From: an uncultured Arachnia sp.
GTDB lineage: Bacteria > Actinomycetota > Actinomycetes > Propionibacteriales > Propionibacteriaceae
DNA length: 64,000 nucleotides
Direction: 5' to 3'
Assembly (NCBI GenBank): GCA_947493705.1
Contig: CANLSH010000001.1
Span: forward strand, 186,001-250,000
Below are positions 43,797 through 54,269 of the stretch, one piece after another (position 1 is the first letter of the stretch; every line of letters begins with the position of its first letter). The position numbers and the translations under genes are program-made. The notes under the pieces were generated by a model. It was not told where the DNA came from. It worked only from the letters and a program-made list of their open reading frames with translations, and ran no database searches.

Positions 43797-46712
43797 TCAG
43801 GACCGCTGGCGTTCCACCATTTCGTAGGTCTCAACGACGTCGCCGACGCGAATGTCGCTGAAGTTGGACAGGGTCAGACCGCACTCGAAGCCCTCACGGA
43901 CCTCAGTGACGTCATCCTTCTCGCGCCGCAGCGTGGCGATGGACGTCTCCGCGACGACCACGCCGTCACGGAGCAGACGACCCTTCTGGTTCCGGCGAAT
44001 GGTGCCGTCAAGCACCATGGAGCCAGCAATGTTGCCGAACTTCGAGCTGCGGAAGATCTCACGGATCTCGACGCGGCCACGCGTCTCCTCGGCGTAGATC
44101 GGCTTGAGCATGCCCTTGAGCGCTGCTTCAATCTCGTCGATCGCCGAGTAGATGACGGAGTAGTACCGCATGTCCACGTTCTCGTTGTCCGCCATCTTCT
44201 GCGCATGCAGTGTGGGCCGCACGTTGAAGCCGATAATGACTGCCTTCGAGGCTGCGGCCAGGCTGACGTTGGTCTCGGTGATGGCACCGACACCACGATC
44301 AATGACCCGGAGCGAGACCTCCTCGCCCACGTCAATCTTGGACAGTGCGTCCTCGAGTGCTTCCACAGAACCCGCGCCATCGCCCTTGAGGATGAGCAGC
44401 AGTTCCTGCGTCACACCCTTCTCGAGCTGCTCGAACAGCTGATCCAGCGTCTTGCGACGCGAACCGGCAGCCTGAGCGGCAGCACGCATGCGGGATTCCC
44501 GCTTGTCGGCAATCTGTCGTGCCATGCGGTCATCATCGACGACCAGCACGTTGTCACCTGCACCGGGCACGGCCGTGAGGCCAAGCACCTGCACGGGCAT
44601 CGACGGCAGCGCCTCGGTGAGGTTCTCACCCTTGTCGTTGATGAGGGCTCGAACGCGGCCATAGGCCGAGCCGGCCACGATGGACTCTCCGATGCGGAGG
44701 GTTCCACGATGGATGAGGACGGTCGCGACGGGGCCGCGGCCCTTGTCGAGGTGCGCCTCGATGGCAACGCCTTGGGCGGGCATGTCCGGATTGGCGCGCA
44801 GGTCCAGGGCCGCATCGGCAGTCAGGACGACGGCCTCCAGCAGCTTGTCCAGACCGTCGCCGGTCAGGGCTGAGACATCGACGAACTGAGTGTCGCCGCC
44901 GTACTCCTCGGGGATGATGCCGAATTCGGAGAGTTCGCCGCGCACCCGCGTGGGGTCGGCTGCCTCCTTGTCCATCTTGTTGACTGCGACGACAATCGGG
45001 ATATCGGCTGCCTTGGCGTGGTTCAACGCCTCGATGGTCTGCGGCATGACGCCGTCATCGGCCGCCACCACGAGCACCGCGAGGTCCGTGGACTTCGCGC
45101 CACGGGCACGCATGGCGGTGAACGCCTCGTGACCGGGGGTGTCGATGAAGGTGATGGCACGACTCTCGTCGTCGACGGTGGTCTGCACCTGATAGGCGCC
45201 GATCGCCTGCGTGATACCTCCGGCTTCACCACCTGCGACGTTGCTCTTGCGGAGCGTGTCGAGCAGGCGGGTCTTGCCGTGGTCCACGTGACCCATGACG
45301 GTGACGACCGGTGGACGTGCCTCCAGGTCTTCGTCGTCGCCAAGATCCTCACCGAACTCAAGGTCGAAGCTCTCGAGCAGTTCGCGGTCCTCGTCCTCGG
45401 GCGAGACGACCTCGATGTTGTACTCGAGCTCAGCGCCCAACACCTCCAGGGTGTCATCGGCGACGGACTGGGTGGCCGTCACCATTTCACCGAGGTGGAA
45501 GAGCACCTGCACGAGCTGAGCCGCGTCCACGCCAATCTTGTCGGCCAGATCGCTCAACGAGGCGCCACGGCGCAGACGAACGGTGGCACCGCCACCCTTC
45601 GCGAGACGCACACCGCCAATGGCGGGAGCCTCCATCTGGTTGAACTCTTGACGACGCTGCTTCTTCGACTTTCGGCCACGTCGGCCACCAGCCCCGCCGC
45701 GCCCGAAGGCGCCTTGGGTGCCACCGGGACGACCACGGCCGCCACCGCCTGGGCGACCGGCGAAGCCACCCATGGGCGGACCGCCGGGACCGCCACCACC
45801 GGGTGCGCCCCCGGGACGGCCTCCGCCGCCACCGCCTGGACGACCACGGCCGCCACCTGGACCGCCGGGACGACCGCCGCGAGCGGGGGCCGCACCGACG
45901 GATGCGGATTGTTGCTTGGGCATCATCGCCGGGTTGGGGCGGGGCATGCCGGGTGCACCGCCACCGGGGCGCGGCATGCGCTCACCGGGGGCTCCGTCAC
46001 GACGCGCTTCACCGGGTGCTGCGGGACCACCCTCAGGACGGCTGGGGCGGCGTTGCTGGGTTCCCATTCCCTGTGCCGGGGCGAAGGGATTGTTGCCCGG
46101 GCGGGGACCACTCGGACGCTTGGCAGGGCCAGGTGTCGGTCCGCCGGGACGTGGCGGGGCTGGACGAGCCGACGGTCCGGGACCACCTTCGCCGCGTTGC
46201 TTGGCTGCGGGCTTGCTGGCGCCGGGTGTGCTGGGGCGAGCCTGAGGGGCTGCAGGACGAGCTGCTGGTTTGGGCGCAGCAGGCTTTGGTCCGGGCATGG
46301 CCCCGGGCTTGGGCGCCGAGGCGGCTGGTGCATCCGGCGCAGCGGGGGCTTCGGAAGCCGACGCTGCTGGCGGCGTTGCAGAGGGTGCGGGGGTGACAGG
46401 CTTGGACGGAGCTGCAGGAGCCGGGGCTTCAGCAGGGGGTGCTTCCGCGGCCGGGGCAGGTGCACTTTCCGTCGGGGCAGGAGCCGTTGACTTGGCTGCA
46501 CCTGGCTTGGCAGCCGCCGGACGGGTTGCTTCGGGCTTGGTTTCGTCCTTCGGCTTCTCGCCGAGTGTTTCGCGGATCTTGCGCACCACTGGGGACTCCA
46601 GGGTGGAGGACGGACCGCGGACGTATTCGCCCATCTCATTGAGCTTTGTCAAAAGCTCTTTACTGGTGATTCCAACTTCTTTTGCGATCTCGTGGACGCG
46701 AGGCTTGGCCAC
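43797..46712 (-). CDS. infB: Translation initiation factor IF-2
   Basis: A 971-residue IF2 that brings fMet-tRNA to the 30S subunit with GTP. Residues 1-55 form the IF2_N helical domain ([20 protein letters not shown]). Residues 60 to about 370 are very rich in Pro, Ala, Gly and Arg (many APAPAAEAP-type and RPGGGGG-type runs), the long disordered linker usual for high-G+C Actinobacteria. The G domain holds [17 protein letters not shown] (about 473), DTPGHEAF and VAVNKMDK. Domains II-IV follow to the C-terminus. GTG at 46712 has AAGGAG 5 nt upstream. Confidence 0.97.
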   Translation of the reverse strand: MAKPRVHEIAKEVGITSKELLTKLNEMGEYVRGPSSTLESPVVRKIRETLGEKPKDETKPEATRPAAAKPGAAKSTAPAPTESAPAPAAEAPPAEAPAPAAPSKPVTPAPSATPPAASASEAPAAPDAPAASAPKPGAMPGPKPAAPKPAARPAAPQARPSTPGASKPAAKQRGEGGPGPSARPAPPRPGGPTPGPAKRPSGPRPGNNPFAPAQGMGTQQRRPSRPEGGPAAPGEARRDGAPGERMPRPGGGAPGMPRPNPAMMPKQQSASVGAAPARGGRPGGPGGGRGRPGGGGGGRPGGAPGGGGPGGPPMGGFAGRPGGGGRGRPGGTQGAFGRGGAGGRRGRKSKKQRRQEFNQMEAPAIGGVRLAKGGGATVRLRRGASLSDLADKIGVDAAQLVQVLFHLGEMVTATQSVADDTLEVLGAELEYNIEVVSPEDEDRELLESFDLEFGEDLGDDEDLEARPPVVTVMGHVDHGKTRLLDTLRKSNVAGGEAGGITQAIGAYQVQTTVDDESRAITFIDTPGHEAFTAMRARGAKSTDLAVLVVAADDGVMPQTIEALNHAKAADIPIVVAVNKMDKEAADPTRVRGELSEFGIIPEEYGGDTQFVDVSALTGDGLDKLLEAVVLTADAALDLRANPDMPAQGVAIEAHLDKGRGPVATVLIHRGTLRIGESIVAGSAYGRVRALINDKGENLTEALPSMPVQVLGLTAVPGAGDNVLVVDDDRMARQIADKRESRMRAAAQAAGSRRKTLDQLFEQLEKGVTQELLLILKGDGAGSVEALEDALSKIDVGEEVSLRVIDRGVGAITETNVSLAAASKAVIIGFNVRPTLHAQKMADNENVDMRYYSVIYSAIDEIEAALKGMLKPIYAEETRGRVEIREIFRSSKFGNIAGSMVLDGTIRRNQKGRLLRDGVVVAETSIATLRREKDDVTEVREGFECGLTLSNFSDIRVGDVVETYEMVERQRS

Positions 46713-46893
46713 TACTCTCCTTGTAACAAGGCCCAGACCTCACGCCCGGACCTATGGGTTGGTTGTGTTGCTCATCGGTAAGTACTCATCGAGTGGTCAT
46801 GAGCGTTAGCCCACTTTCTTGTTGCGACCGGAATCTCTCCAGCCGATGCGATGATGGCGCCGAACGCAGATGAACGCCGGGCCGTCGTCCACC

Positions 46894-47154
46894 TTACCGT
46901 GCGGAGGCCTTCTGCTCCCAATCAGGGATCGCACCCGGATCGAGCGTGGCTCCGCGTCCGAAGCACCGTTGGAGCGCTCGCCGCTTCTCCGCCAGTTCCC
47001 AACAGCGGGCATCTGCGTGGAGATACCCGCCGCGTCCGGGCAACCGTGGCCGTGTGCCGTCGACGACGAGGTCAGCGCGGCGTACCAGCCGGATCAAAGC
47101 TTGCTGCTCCGAGCGGCCGCGGCATCCAAGACAGGTTCGCACGGGGGGTGACAT
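46894..47154 (-). CDS. ylxR: YlxR/RnpM family RNA-binding protein (DUF448)
   Basis: An 86-residue YlxR, a nusA-infB linked protein (DUF448) that in Gram-positives binds RNase P RNA. The motif RTCLGCRGRSEQQALIRLVRR with two cysteines starts the protein, and RLPGRGGYLHADARCWELAEKRRAL follows as the conserved P-G-RGAY-type block. The ATG at 47154 (MSPPVRTCLGCR) is chosen because family members begin at this point; upstream in-frame starts exist. It lies between nusA (83 bp) and infB (181 bp). Confidence 0.92.
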   Translation of the reverse strand: MSPPVRTCLGCRGRSEQQALIRLVRRADLVVDGTRPRLPGRGGYLHADARCWELAEKRRALQRCFGRGATLDPGAIPDWEQKASAR

Positions 47155-47236
47155 GACGTCCAGCGTAGCCATCTCGGCGCGAACGGTGACACGAAGACAG
47201 CCCCGGTAATCAAGCAACTGCCGGGATGGATCTTGA

Positions 47237-48232
47237 TCAGCGCGCCGATGATCCACCTGGGGACTCGGCGACTGTGTCCGGCTGGATGTCTATGCGCCAT
47301 CCGGTGAGTCGGGCGGCCAGCCGGGCGTTCTGCCCTTCGCGACCGATGGCCAGGGACAGCTGATAGTCAGGCACGATTGCCTGACAGGCACGCTGTGCCT
47401 GATCCACCACAGTCACCGAAACAACTTTGGCGGGAGAGAGGGCCTCAGCAACGAACTTCGTTGGGTCCTCGGAGTAATCCACGATGTCGATTTTCTCGGC
47501 CCCCAACTCGTTGGTGATGGCGCGCACACGCTGCCCCATGGGGCCGATGCAGGCACCTTTGGCGGAAATGCTGGGATTGTTGCTTCTCACGGCGATCTTG
47601 GTGCGGTGCCCCGCTTCGCGGGCCACTTCCATGATCTCGACGACGCCCTGCGCAATCTCCGGCACCTCCAGGGCGAACAGTTTCCGGACGAGGTTGGGAT
47701 GGGTGCGGGAGACCACCACCTGGGGCCCCTTGACTTCACGGCGCACGCTGACCACGTAGACCTTGATGCGTCGCCCGTGGACGTAGTCCTCTCCCGGGGC
47801 CTGCTCCGCCAGGGGCATGAACGCCTCGAGGGTTCCGAGATCCACACGCACGGATTTGGAGGCACGGTCCGCCTGAATGATGCCGGTGAGGATGTCGCCC
47901 TCGGTGCCGGCAAAATGACCGAATTTCTGGTCATCCTCAGCCTCCCGCAGGCGTTGAAAGATGACCTGACGTGCCGTGGAGGCAGCAACCCGGCCGAAAT
48001 CGGAGGGGGTGTCGTCGTAGAAGCCGACAACCTCGTCGTCGTCACCGAACTCGGGAGCCAGTACCGAAACCTTCCCGGTTTTGCGGTCAATCTCCACTTT
48101 GACGCCACGCAGCGGGTGCTCCGTCTTGTTGTATGCGTTGAGGAGGGCATCCTCCAGCGTGGTGATGAGGTATTCCAGGGGGATTTCCTTGTCGCGCTCG
48201 ATCGCGCGCAATGCAGCCAGATCAATGTCCAT
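47237..48232 (-). CDS. nusA: Transcription termination/antitermination protein NusA
   Basis: A 331-residue NusA modulating RNA polymerase pausing, termination and rRNA antitermination. The N-terminal polymerase-binding domain covers about residues 1-120 (MDIDLAALRAIERDKEIPL; TARQVIFQRLREAEDD). The S1 domain (GDILTGIIQADRASKSVRVD) follows at about 130-200, then KH1/KH2 (VEIMEVAREAGHRTKIAV; GACIGPMGQRVRAITNELG; QLSLAIGREGQNARLAARLTGW) to 315. The C-terminal acidic repeats of enterobacteria are absent, as usual in Gram-positives. It is 6 nt downstream of rimP, in one operon. Confidence 0.96.
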   Translation of the reverse strand: MDIDLAALRAIERDKEIPLEYLITTLEDALLNAYNKTEHPLRGVKVEIDRKTGKVSVLAPEFGDDDEVVGFYDDTPSDFGRVAASTARQVIFQRLREAEDDQKFGHFAGTEGDILTGIIQADRASKSVRVDLGTLEAFMPLAEQAPGEDYVHGRRIKVYVVSVRREVKGPQVVVSRTHPNLVRKLFALEVPEIAQGVVEIMEVAREAGHRTKIAVRSNNPSISAKGACIGPMGQRVRAITNELGAEKIDIVDYSEDPTKFVAEALSPAKVVSVTVVDQAQRACQAIVPDYQLSLAIGREGQNARLAARLTGWRIDIQPDTVAESPGGSSAR

Positions 48233-48237
48233 GGATC

Positions 48238-48765
48238 TCAGGCCTCTTCTTCCTCGTCGACGACGTCTCCCGTGGGGACTTCCCTGGCGCTGTCATCCTG
48301 AAGCGTCTTGGGCGGGTTCATCTCAACTTGCACCACAGCTTTGTTGATCTCGTCCAGCCGTCGCGTCATGTCCTTGCCCTTCACGTCAATGAGCACCGTT
48401 TCGTCGGTCACTGACTTGATCCGTCCGGTGATCTCCGATGTACCGGACTTCACGGTCACCAAACGGCCAGTGTTACGGCGAAAATGTTTGGGTTCAGTCA
48501 GCGGCTTGCTGACGCCGCGGCTGCTGACCTCAAGCGTGAAGGGAAGCGTTCCCACCGCATCGCTGACGTCCAGCGCCGCCGAGATGTGCGAGGCCGACAA
48601 GGAGATGTCATCCAGGAGCGGACCCCGCCCATCCGGACCATCACCGTCGACCGTGATGCGCAGGAGGGAGCGCTTGCCCATGGGCTTGATCTCGAGTTCG
48701 TCGAGCTCCAGGCCGCTGTGGGCGAGGATGGGAGTGATGAGTTCCGTGAGCTGTTGTTCGTGCAT
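48238..48765 (-). CDS. rimP: Ribosome maturation factor RimP
   Basis: A 175-residue RimP, needed for 30S subunit maturation. The N-terminal domain reads LTELITPILAHSGLELDELEI and SLLRITVDGDGPDGRGPLLDD, with the DPLPFTLEVSSRGVSKPL-type segment (TLPFTLEVSSRGVSKPL) as the family hallmark; the SH3-like C-terminal domain ends with an acidic tail. It is the first gene of the nusA operon. Its upstream 232-bp gap faces a plus-strand phosphatase gene and should carry the operon promoter, but I do not see an unambiguous one. Confidence 0.95.
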   Translation of the reverse strand: MHEQQLTELITPILAHSGLELDELEIKPMGKRSLLRITVDGDGPDGRGPLLDDISLSASHISAALDVSDAVGTLPFTLEVSSRGVSKPLTEPKHFRRNTGRLVTVKSGTSEITGRIKSVTDETVLIDVKGKDMTRRLDEINKAVVQVEMNPPKTLQDDSAREVPTGDVVDEEEEA

Positions 48766-48997
48766 GGAAGAAACTCCGATTTAAGTTGTGGGCGCAGTCG
48801 TCAGCACGCCATCATACGGTACCGAAACGGGCTTCGAGCCGGGACCTCGGGGATCCGTCGAGCAGCGCTTCCTTTTCTCCCGGGACCCGTCCCTCCTCTA
48901 CGGTTCCACGTAGAATCACGGCTACCCACCACCCTGACGGGGTTGCCGGGTGCTCATTGATCCGCATGCTGCGGTCACGACACAGGAGGTTCGTCGA

Positions 48998-49603
48998 ATG
49001 AAGGACACCACTGCCACCCAGCTGTGGTTGGTACGCCACGGAGCAACGAAATGGTCCAGGTCCGGCCAACACACCTCTGTCACCGACCTTCCCCTGCTCC
49101 CCGACGGTGAACAGGACGCGCGGAAGGTGGGTGAGCGACTCAAGGGGACAGACTTCGGACTGGTGCTCACGAGTCCACACCGTCGGGCCCGCGACACGGC
49201 CGTGGGAGCGGGATTCACAGACGTCGAGGAAGACGCGGATCTCGTGGAATGGGCATACGGCCCGGGCGAGGGGTTGACCTCGGATGAGATCCGGGAGGAG
49301 GTGCCCGGTTGGCGCATCTGGACCCACGGCGCCCCGCAGTTCGAGCGTGATGACTGTGCGCCCGGGGAAACGATCGAGGAAGTATCCGCCCGGCTGCGAC
49401 GAGTGGTGGAGCGCGTCCGAGCATCGGGCGTCGAGCGCGCACTTGTTTTCGCTCATGGTCACTCACTGCGGGCGTTGGCGATGGAGTGGCTGAGCTTCGA
49501 GATTGCCATGGGGAAGCACTTCCCGCTGCAGACCGGCACCCTGAGTGTTCTCGGGTATGAGAAGGACAACCCGGCCATCGTGCGGTGGAACGCCGAGACC
49601 TGA
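48998..49603 (+). CDS. Histidine phosphatase family protein (phosphoglycerate mutase-like)
   Basis: A 201-residue histidine phosphatase. The catalytic LWLVRHGATKWSRSGQHT motif (RHG) is near residue 10, and TSPHRRARDTAV, WAYGPGEGLTSDEI and FAHGHSLRALAMEW (second His) complete the active site. This subtype occurs next to rimP in Actinobacteria. AGGAGG at about 48983-48988 precedes the ATG at 48998. The substrate is unknown; proteins of this group are annotated as phosphoglycerate mutases without proof of mutase activity, as the active site equally fits a phosphatase. Confidence 0.85.
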   Translation: MKDTTATQLWLVRHGATKWSRSGQHTSVTDLPLLPDGEQDARKVGERLKGTDFGLVLTSPHRRARDTAVGAGFTDVEEDADLVEWAYGPGEGLTSDEIREEVPGWRIWTHGAPQFERDDCAPGETIEEVSARLRRVVERVRASGVERALVFAHGHSLRALAMEWLSFEIAMGKHFPLQTGTLSVLGYEKDNPAIVRWNAET

Positions 49604-49637
49604 GTGGAAGTGCTCCGCGCGAGTTAAGGTGTCGCTC

Positions 49638-50603
49638 ATGCCTTGCACCCGCCGCTCGCTCCTACAGCTTCCCGTGCTGGCGGTGGTTGCCACCGGCTGT
49701 GCCTCAAGTCCAGTCATCGTGGGGACTCCGGGCGACGTGCCTGCGTCGGTTCCCCCTACCCGATCCGCCGAAGCTGAGGCAGTCGCGACGTGGGTGGAGC
49801 GCTTTGCTGCCCTGGTGGACGGATTGTCTCTCACCTCCGCCGCCTGGGCCCCTGACGAGACCAGCCTCGTATGGATCACGGCACTGCAGGATCAGGCGTC
49901 AGCTCATCTGTCCCGGGTGGTGACTGCAGATCCCGTGACGGGTGGCCCGACGGTCTTCCCCGCACAGGGCCCTCAGGCCACCTCCAGTCCGTCTCCCGCA
50001 ACGCTGGAGGAGGCACTGGTCCTGCTCACTGACGAAGTCGCGATCGGTCTGCCGATTCTACGCACCGGCCTCACAGCCGCCTCGGTCGGTCAGGACAGGC
50101 TGTTCCACGCCTCGTTGGCCACGGCCGTGACCGCGAGTCTGGCGCCCACGCTGCCTCCAATGGAGGGAGGTGCCGCACCAGCACCATTCGACGATCCCGA
50201 CGTTTCCCACACGACGAGGGCGGCACTGGAACACGCGCGTGCACTCATTCGCGGACTCGAGCTCGGGCTCGGCCGTCTGCCCTCGTCAGATGCTCTGAGT
50301 GAAGCAGGCACGGAGCGTTTGGATGCCGTCAGAAGACTGCGCAACACCCTCATCGCCAGCCTGCCGGATGATCTGCCGGAGATTGACGTGTGGCAATTCC
50401 CCAATGACATGGCCACATCGGCAGAGATCCTCGGGGCGTGGGCTGTGCTGGAGAGCAACCTGCTCGACGCCTTCGGGGTCCTGACGGCTGCAGACAGCTC
50501 CGGAGCTGCGGACTGGCTGGATCTCATGCTTGGGCAGGTTCCGTGGGTGCATCGCTGGAGCGGACAGCTCCCGTACTGGCCGGGATGGGTCTCCCCGTCC
50601 TGA
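49638..50603 (+). CDS. Lipoprotein with helical domain, DUF4439/ferritin-like candidate
   Basis: A 321-residue lipoprotein. MPCTRRSLLQLPVLAVVATGCASS carries a twin-Arg-like start (TRRSLL) and a lipobox TGC, so Cys21 is the anchor. A Pro/Ala/Ser-rich linker follows, then mostly helical sequence (AVATWVERFAALVDGL; LEEALVLLTDEVAIGLPIL; RLDAVRRLRNTLIASL). Actinobacteria often encode a DUF4439 ferritin-like protein between rimP and proS, and the helical layout and position agree, but I cannot confirm the motif. TAAGGT at 49625-49630 lies 7 nt before the ATG; leaderless. It converges with proS. Confidence 0.6.
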   Translation: MPCTRRSLLQLPVLAVVATGCASSPVIVGTPGDVPASVPPTRSAEAEAVATWVERFAALVDGLSLTSAAWAPDETSLVWITALQDQASAHLSRVVTADPVTGGPTVFPAQGPQATSSPSPATLEEALVLLTDEVAIGLPILRTGLTAASVGQDRLFHASLATAVTASLAPTLPPMEGGAAPAPFDDPDVSHTTRAALEHARALIRGLELGLGRLPSSDALSEAGTERLDAVRRLRNTLIASLPDDLPEIDVWQFPNDMATSAEILGAWAVLESNLLDAFGVLTAADSSGAADWLDLMLGQVPWVHRWSGQLPYWPGWVSPS

Positions 50604-50616
50604 GATCTTCCGGGGT

Positions 50617-52389
50617 TCAGGCGCCCGCCAACTCCAGTACTGCACTGACGGCGTCGGCCACCGCCACCTCGGAACGTGCACCGGTGGCACGGTTGCGGAC
50701 CTCGACGACGCCGTCGGCCAGCCCGCGGCCCACCACGACGATGATGGGCATGCCCAGGATCTCGCCGTCCGCGAACTTCACGCCCGGGCTGGCCTTTCGG
50801 TCGTCGAGGAGCACGTCGAGCCCCTGCTGCGAGAGTTCACCGGCGATGCGATCTGCCTCCTCGAAGACGGCAGCGTCCTTGCCGGTGGCCAGGATCTGCA
50901 CCTGGTACGGCGCCAGCTCCAGCGGCCAGCACAGTCCCTTGTCGTCACAGGTCGTTTCCGCCACCGCCGCGACGGCGCGCGAAACGCCCACGCCATAGGA
51001 ACCCATGGTCACTGTGACCAGCTTGCCGTTGTTGTCCAGCACCTTCAGACCCAGAGCGTCGGCGTAGCGACGGCCGAGCTGGAAGATGTGGCCCATCTCA
51101 ATGCCACGGGCAAGCTGCATGGGGCCCGAACCATCAGGTGCCGGGTCGCCATCGCGGACATCAGCGACATCCAGCACGCCGTCGGGAGTGAAATCGCGGC
51201 CCATCGTGACACCCGTCAGGTGCTGATCGACGGCGTTGGCGCCCGTCACCCAGTGGCTTCCGGTGACGATGCGGGGATCCACCACGTACCGAATGCTGGA
51301 AGCGGACTCCTCCCCCAGCACCGCCTGTCCGGCCGCGTCGACGGGTCCCATGAAGCCCACCTTCAGAACAGGGTGCTTCTCGAAATCCTCCGCGTTGAAT
51401 GGAGCGACCGTGGATGGCTCGAACACCGCTTCGAGCCGTTTGGCGTCAACATCGCGATCGCCCGGCAACCCGACGATCAGTGGTTCGGTTGTGCCATCAG
51501 GACGCGTGAGCACGTAGGCAATATTCTTCAACATCTGGTCGGCAGTCCACGGCTCGCTCTGCGGATGCTCGGCGTTCAAAAAGTCCACCACAGCGGAGAT
51601 GCTGCCGGCTGCCGGGGTGTCGACCACCGTCATCTCCGGGGCCTCGTCAATGCTGAGCGCTTCCGGGGGCGCCACACGGACCGCCTCAACATTGGCCGCA
51701 TACCCACCGGGTGAGCGAACGAAGGTGTCCTCGCCATTGGGAGCGACGGCGAGGAATTCCTCGGAGGCCGAGCCGCCCATCGCTCCGGCCATGGCCGAAA
51801 CGATGACGTAGTTGAGTCCCAAACGGTCGAAGATGCGGACATAGGCGTCGCGGTGAGCCTGATAGCTGGCGTCCAGACCGGCGTCGTCGATGTCGAAGGA
51901 GTAGGAGTCTTTCATGACGAATTCGCGGCCGCGCAGCACCCCGGCGCGGGGGCGTGCCTCGTCGCGGTACTTGGTCTGGATCTGGAACAGCGACAGCGGC
52001 AGATCCTTGTAGGAGTTGTACATGTCCTTCACCGTCAGGGTGAAGATCTCCTCGTGGGTGGGGCCCAGCAGCATGTCATTGCCACGGCGGTCCTTGAGGC
52101 GGAAAAGGTTGTCACCGTAGTCCGTCCAGCGATTGGTTGTCTCATAGGGTTCCCGCGGCAGCAGCGCCGGGAAGTGCACCTCCTGCGCACCCATCGCCAG
52201 CATCTCCTCCCGCACGATGCCCTCCACCTTCTGCAGCACCTTCATGCCGAGCGGCAGCCAGGAGTAGATGCCGGGCGCGACGCGCCTGATGTATCCGGCG
52301 CGCACCAGCCAGCGGTGGCTGGGGACCTCTGCGTCGACGGGATCGTCCCGCAGGGTTCGGACGAACAGGCGGGAAAGCTTCTCGATCAC
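50617..52389 (-). CDS. proS: Prolyl-tRNA synthetase
   Basis: A 590-residue class II synthetase of the bacterial type. Class II motif 1 region ([21 protein letters not shown]), [19 protein letters not shown] (motif 2) and motif 3 [18 protein letters not shown] are visible; an editing (INS) domain lies between motifs 2 and 3 at about 230-400, and the anticodon domain ([14 protein letters not shown]) ends the protein. Length is near the usual 570-590. GTG at 52389 has AAGGATG upstream. It is convergent with the lipoprotein gene and follows the flotillin operon on the same strand. Confidence 0.95.
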   Translation of the reverse strand: MIEKLSRLFVRTLRDDPVDAEVPSHRWLVRAGYIRRVAPGIYSWLPLGMKVLQKVEGIVREEMLAMGAQEVHFPALLPREPYETTNRWTDYGDNLFRLKDRRGNDMLLGPTHEEIFTLTVKDMYNSYKDLPLSLFQIQTKYRDEARPRAGVLRGREFVMKDSYSFDIDDAGLDASYQAHRDAYVRIFDRLGLNYVIVSAMAGAMGGSASEEFLAVAPNGEDTFVRSPGGYAANVEAVRVAPPEALSIDEAPEMTVVDTPAAGSISAVVDFLNAEHPQSEPWTADQMLKNIAYVLTRPDGTTEPLIVGLPGDRDVDAKRLEAVFEPSTVAPFNAEDFEKHPVLKVGFMGPVDAAGQAVLGEESASSIRYVVDPRIVTGSHWVTGANAVDQHLTGVTMGRDFTPDGVLDVADVRDGDPAPDGSGPMQLARGIEMGHIFQLGRRYADALGLKVLDNNGKLVTVTMGSYGVGVSRAVAAVAETTCDDKGLCWPLELAPYQVQILATGKDAAVFEEADRIAGELSQQGLDVLLDDRKASPGVKFADGEILGMPIIVVVGRGLADGVVEVRNRATGARSEVAVADAVSAVLELAGA

Positions 52390-52707
52390 GGGACATCCTT
52401 AGGACAAGCGGTGGGACTCGGGCAAACTCTAGCGCCCGCTATTGTCATCGGCCTCACGCGCCAACACTCAGTACTACAGACGGACGTGATCTGAGCCGCG
52501 ACTGCCCGGTTCAGATTGCGAATGCCCCTACTGGCGCCCACGGGTGGCTTCCCCGCCAAGGATGCAGCAGGCGATCGACAAAACCTTGGTCCGTCTCAAG
52601 AACGCCGCCGAATCCGACGAAAGCTCAACCGCCGGAGACTGACCCCGCACGTGTCGAGGCCCCGAACCACACGGTCCGGGGCCTCGATGTAGCGCTTGCG
52701 AGATGAC
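52390..52707. other. 318-bp gap between flotillin and proS genes
   Basis: No gene is supported. It contains the proS promoter region, a possible 26-codon plus-strand frame (52562-52642) without family similarity, and the strong hairpin at 52654-52687. Confidence 0.7.
52654..52687 (-). terminator. Hairpin after the flotillin gene
   Basis: 11-bp stem TCGAGGCCCCG / CGGGGCCTCGA (extended by ACC/GGT after one mismatch), 21 nt past the flotillin stop. Its left arm shares 15 nt with REP-like unit C. No U-tract. Confidence 0.75.
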
Positions 52708-54228
52708 TCACTCGTCGTCGACGACTGACCCCTTCACCAAGTCCTGGCCGGTGGCCTTGGAGGACCTGGTGGAGATGATGTTCATCAGGTCGATGCCCGT
52801 GGTGTTCTTGATCATCTCGACGGTCTGCAGCACATTGTCATTGACTGCCTTCGGCAGTGCGGCGGCGCCGTCGGTGGAGACTACCGTGAGCTTGTCGATG
52901 TTGCCCATGGGGGCAGCCACCTTCTCAGCCACCTCCGGCAGGACCTCGATGAGCATCTGCAGAACGGCTGCATCGTTGTAGTTCTTGAACGCTGCAGCTC
53001 GCTTGTCCATGGCCTCGGCCTCGGCTGAACCGATGGCAGCCACGGATGCGGCCTGGGCCTCACCCTCCGCACGCACGGCGTCCGCCTCGGCGATACGGCG
53101 GGCCTTCTCGGCCTCACCACGCTTGGCACCTTCGATGGCTTCCGCCTCGGCGAGTGCGGAGCGGCGGGACTGTTCGCCGACGCCTGTCAGGCGTGCCTTC
53201 TCAGCTTCCGCTTCTGCGTTGGCGATCGAGGACGCCTTCCGGGCCTCGGCCTCGAAGATCTCAGAGTTGCGACGCCCCTGCGCCTCGGTCTCGGCCTGGT
53301 ACCGGCGCGCGTCGGCGGGCTTGCGGACCTCCGTGTCGAGCTGCCGGTCCTTCAGAGCTGCTTGACGAACTGCCACCTTCTCCTGCTCGGCGAGGATGGC
53401 CTGATCGCGATCGGCCTGGGCCAGTGGGCCGGACGCGGCAGCCTGTGCCTTGGCTGCGTCGGTCTCCGACTTGATCTCGGATTCCTTCAGCACCAGAGAA
53501 CGCTGCGATATGGCGATCTCCTGTTCTGCGGCAAGACGTGCTTGCTCTGCTTCCCGGCGAGCGAGTGCCTCGGCCACGGCCGCGGTGCGGTTCAGCTTGG
53601 CGGACTCAGGACGCCCGAGGTCGGAGAGGTAACTGCCGTCGTCGGTGATGTCCTGGATCTGGAATGTGTCGAGCACCAGTCCTTGGCCCGTGAGGGAGGA
53701 TTCGGCCTCGTCGGCGACGCGTTGCGCGAAGGCTGCACGGTCGCGGATGATCTGTTCCACCGACAACGAGCCGACGATGGAGCGCAGGGAACCGGCGAGG
53801 GTCTCCTGCGTGAAGGTCTCCACCTCTTCCTGCTGGGTGAGGAAACGTTGAGCAGCGGCGCGGATGGAATCCTCATTGCCACCCACCTTGACGATGGCGA
53901 CACCGTCGAGGTTCAGCTTGACGCCCTGACCGGACACGGCGGCCCGGATCTGAACCATGATGCGACGGCTGGACAGGTCCAGGATGTGGAGGCGTTGGAT
54001 GAAGGGGACGACGAACACGCCACCACCCATAATGACCTTCTGGGCACTCAGGTCAGTGGAGACCTCGCCGGTCTCCGGGTTGGTGACCGCCTTCCCCTTC
54101 TGGCCGGTGATGATGTATGCCTCATTGGGGCGGGCGACCTTGTAGCGGCTGGCGATGAGCCAGACCAGGAGGATGACGAGCAGTACAGCTCCGCCAATCC
54201 CCACTACGAGTGGGTCTAAATCAAACAT
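52708..54228 (-). CDS. Flotillin-like SPFH protein
   Basis: A 506-residue membrane-microdomain scaffold. One N-terminal hydrophobic helix (VVGIGGAVLLVILLVWLIAS) anchors the protein, then the SPFH/band 7 domain runs to about residue 210 (RIMVQIRAAVSGQGVKLN; EETLAGSLRSIVGSLSVEQI). From about 220 to 420 it is a long Ala/Glu-rich coiled coil (EAEKARLTGVGEQSRRSALA; EAEQARLAAEQEIAISQ). A short C-terminal domain follows (NIDKLTVVSTDGAAALPK). It lies 41 bp after nfeD on the same strand. NfeD-flotillin pairs are common and act together in membrane organisation and stress response. Confidence 0.92.
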   Translation of the reverse strand: MFDLDPLVVGIGGAVLLVILLVWLIASRYKVARPNEAYIITGQKGKAVTNPETGEVSTDLSAQKVIMGGGVFVVPFIQRLHILDLSSRRIMVQIRAAVSGQGVKLNLDGVAIVKVGGNEDSIRAAAQRFLTQQEEVETFTQETLAGSLRSIVGSLSVEQIIRDRAAFAQRVADEAESSLTGQGLVLDTFQIQDITDDGSYLSDLGRPESAKLNRTAAVAEALARREAEQARLAAEQEIAISQRSLVLKESEIKSETDAAKAQAAASGPLAQADRDQAILAEQEKVAVRQAALKDRQLDTEVRKPADARRYQAETEAQGRRNSEIFEAEARKASSIANAEAEAEKARLTGVGEQSRRSALAEAEAIEGAKRGEAEKARRIAEADAVRAEGEAQAASVAAIGSAEAEAMDKRAAAFKNYNDAAVLQMLIEVLPEVAEKVAAPMGNIDKLTVVSTDGAAALPKAVNDNVLQTVEMIKNTTGIDLMNIISTRSSKATGQDLVKGSVVDDE

Positions 54229-54269
54229 GAACTACTTCCTCTTTTGTTTGGACGAGGGAATTGTGCACT

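Noticed and set aside
45018-46490. 490-codon plus-strand open frame opposite infB
   Set aside because: It is antisense to the GC-rich low-complexity part of IF2, composed of Gly/Ala/Arg/Thr with no family features; the infB frame is certain.
52562-52642. 26-codon plus-strand frame ahead of the flotillin hairpin
   Set aside because: No ribosome-binding site or recognisable similarity; could be a chance frame.
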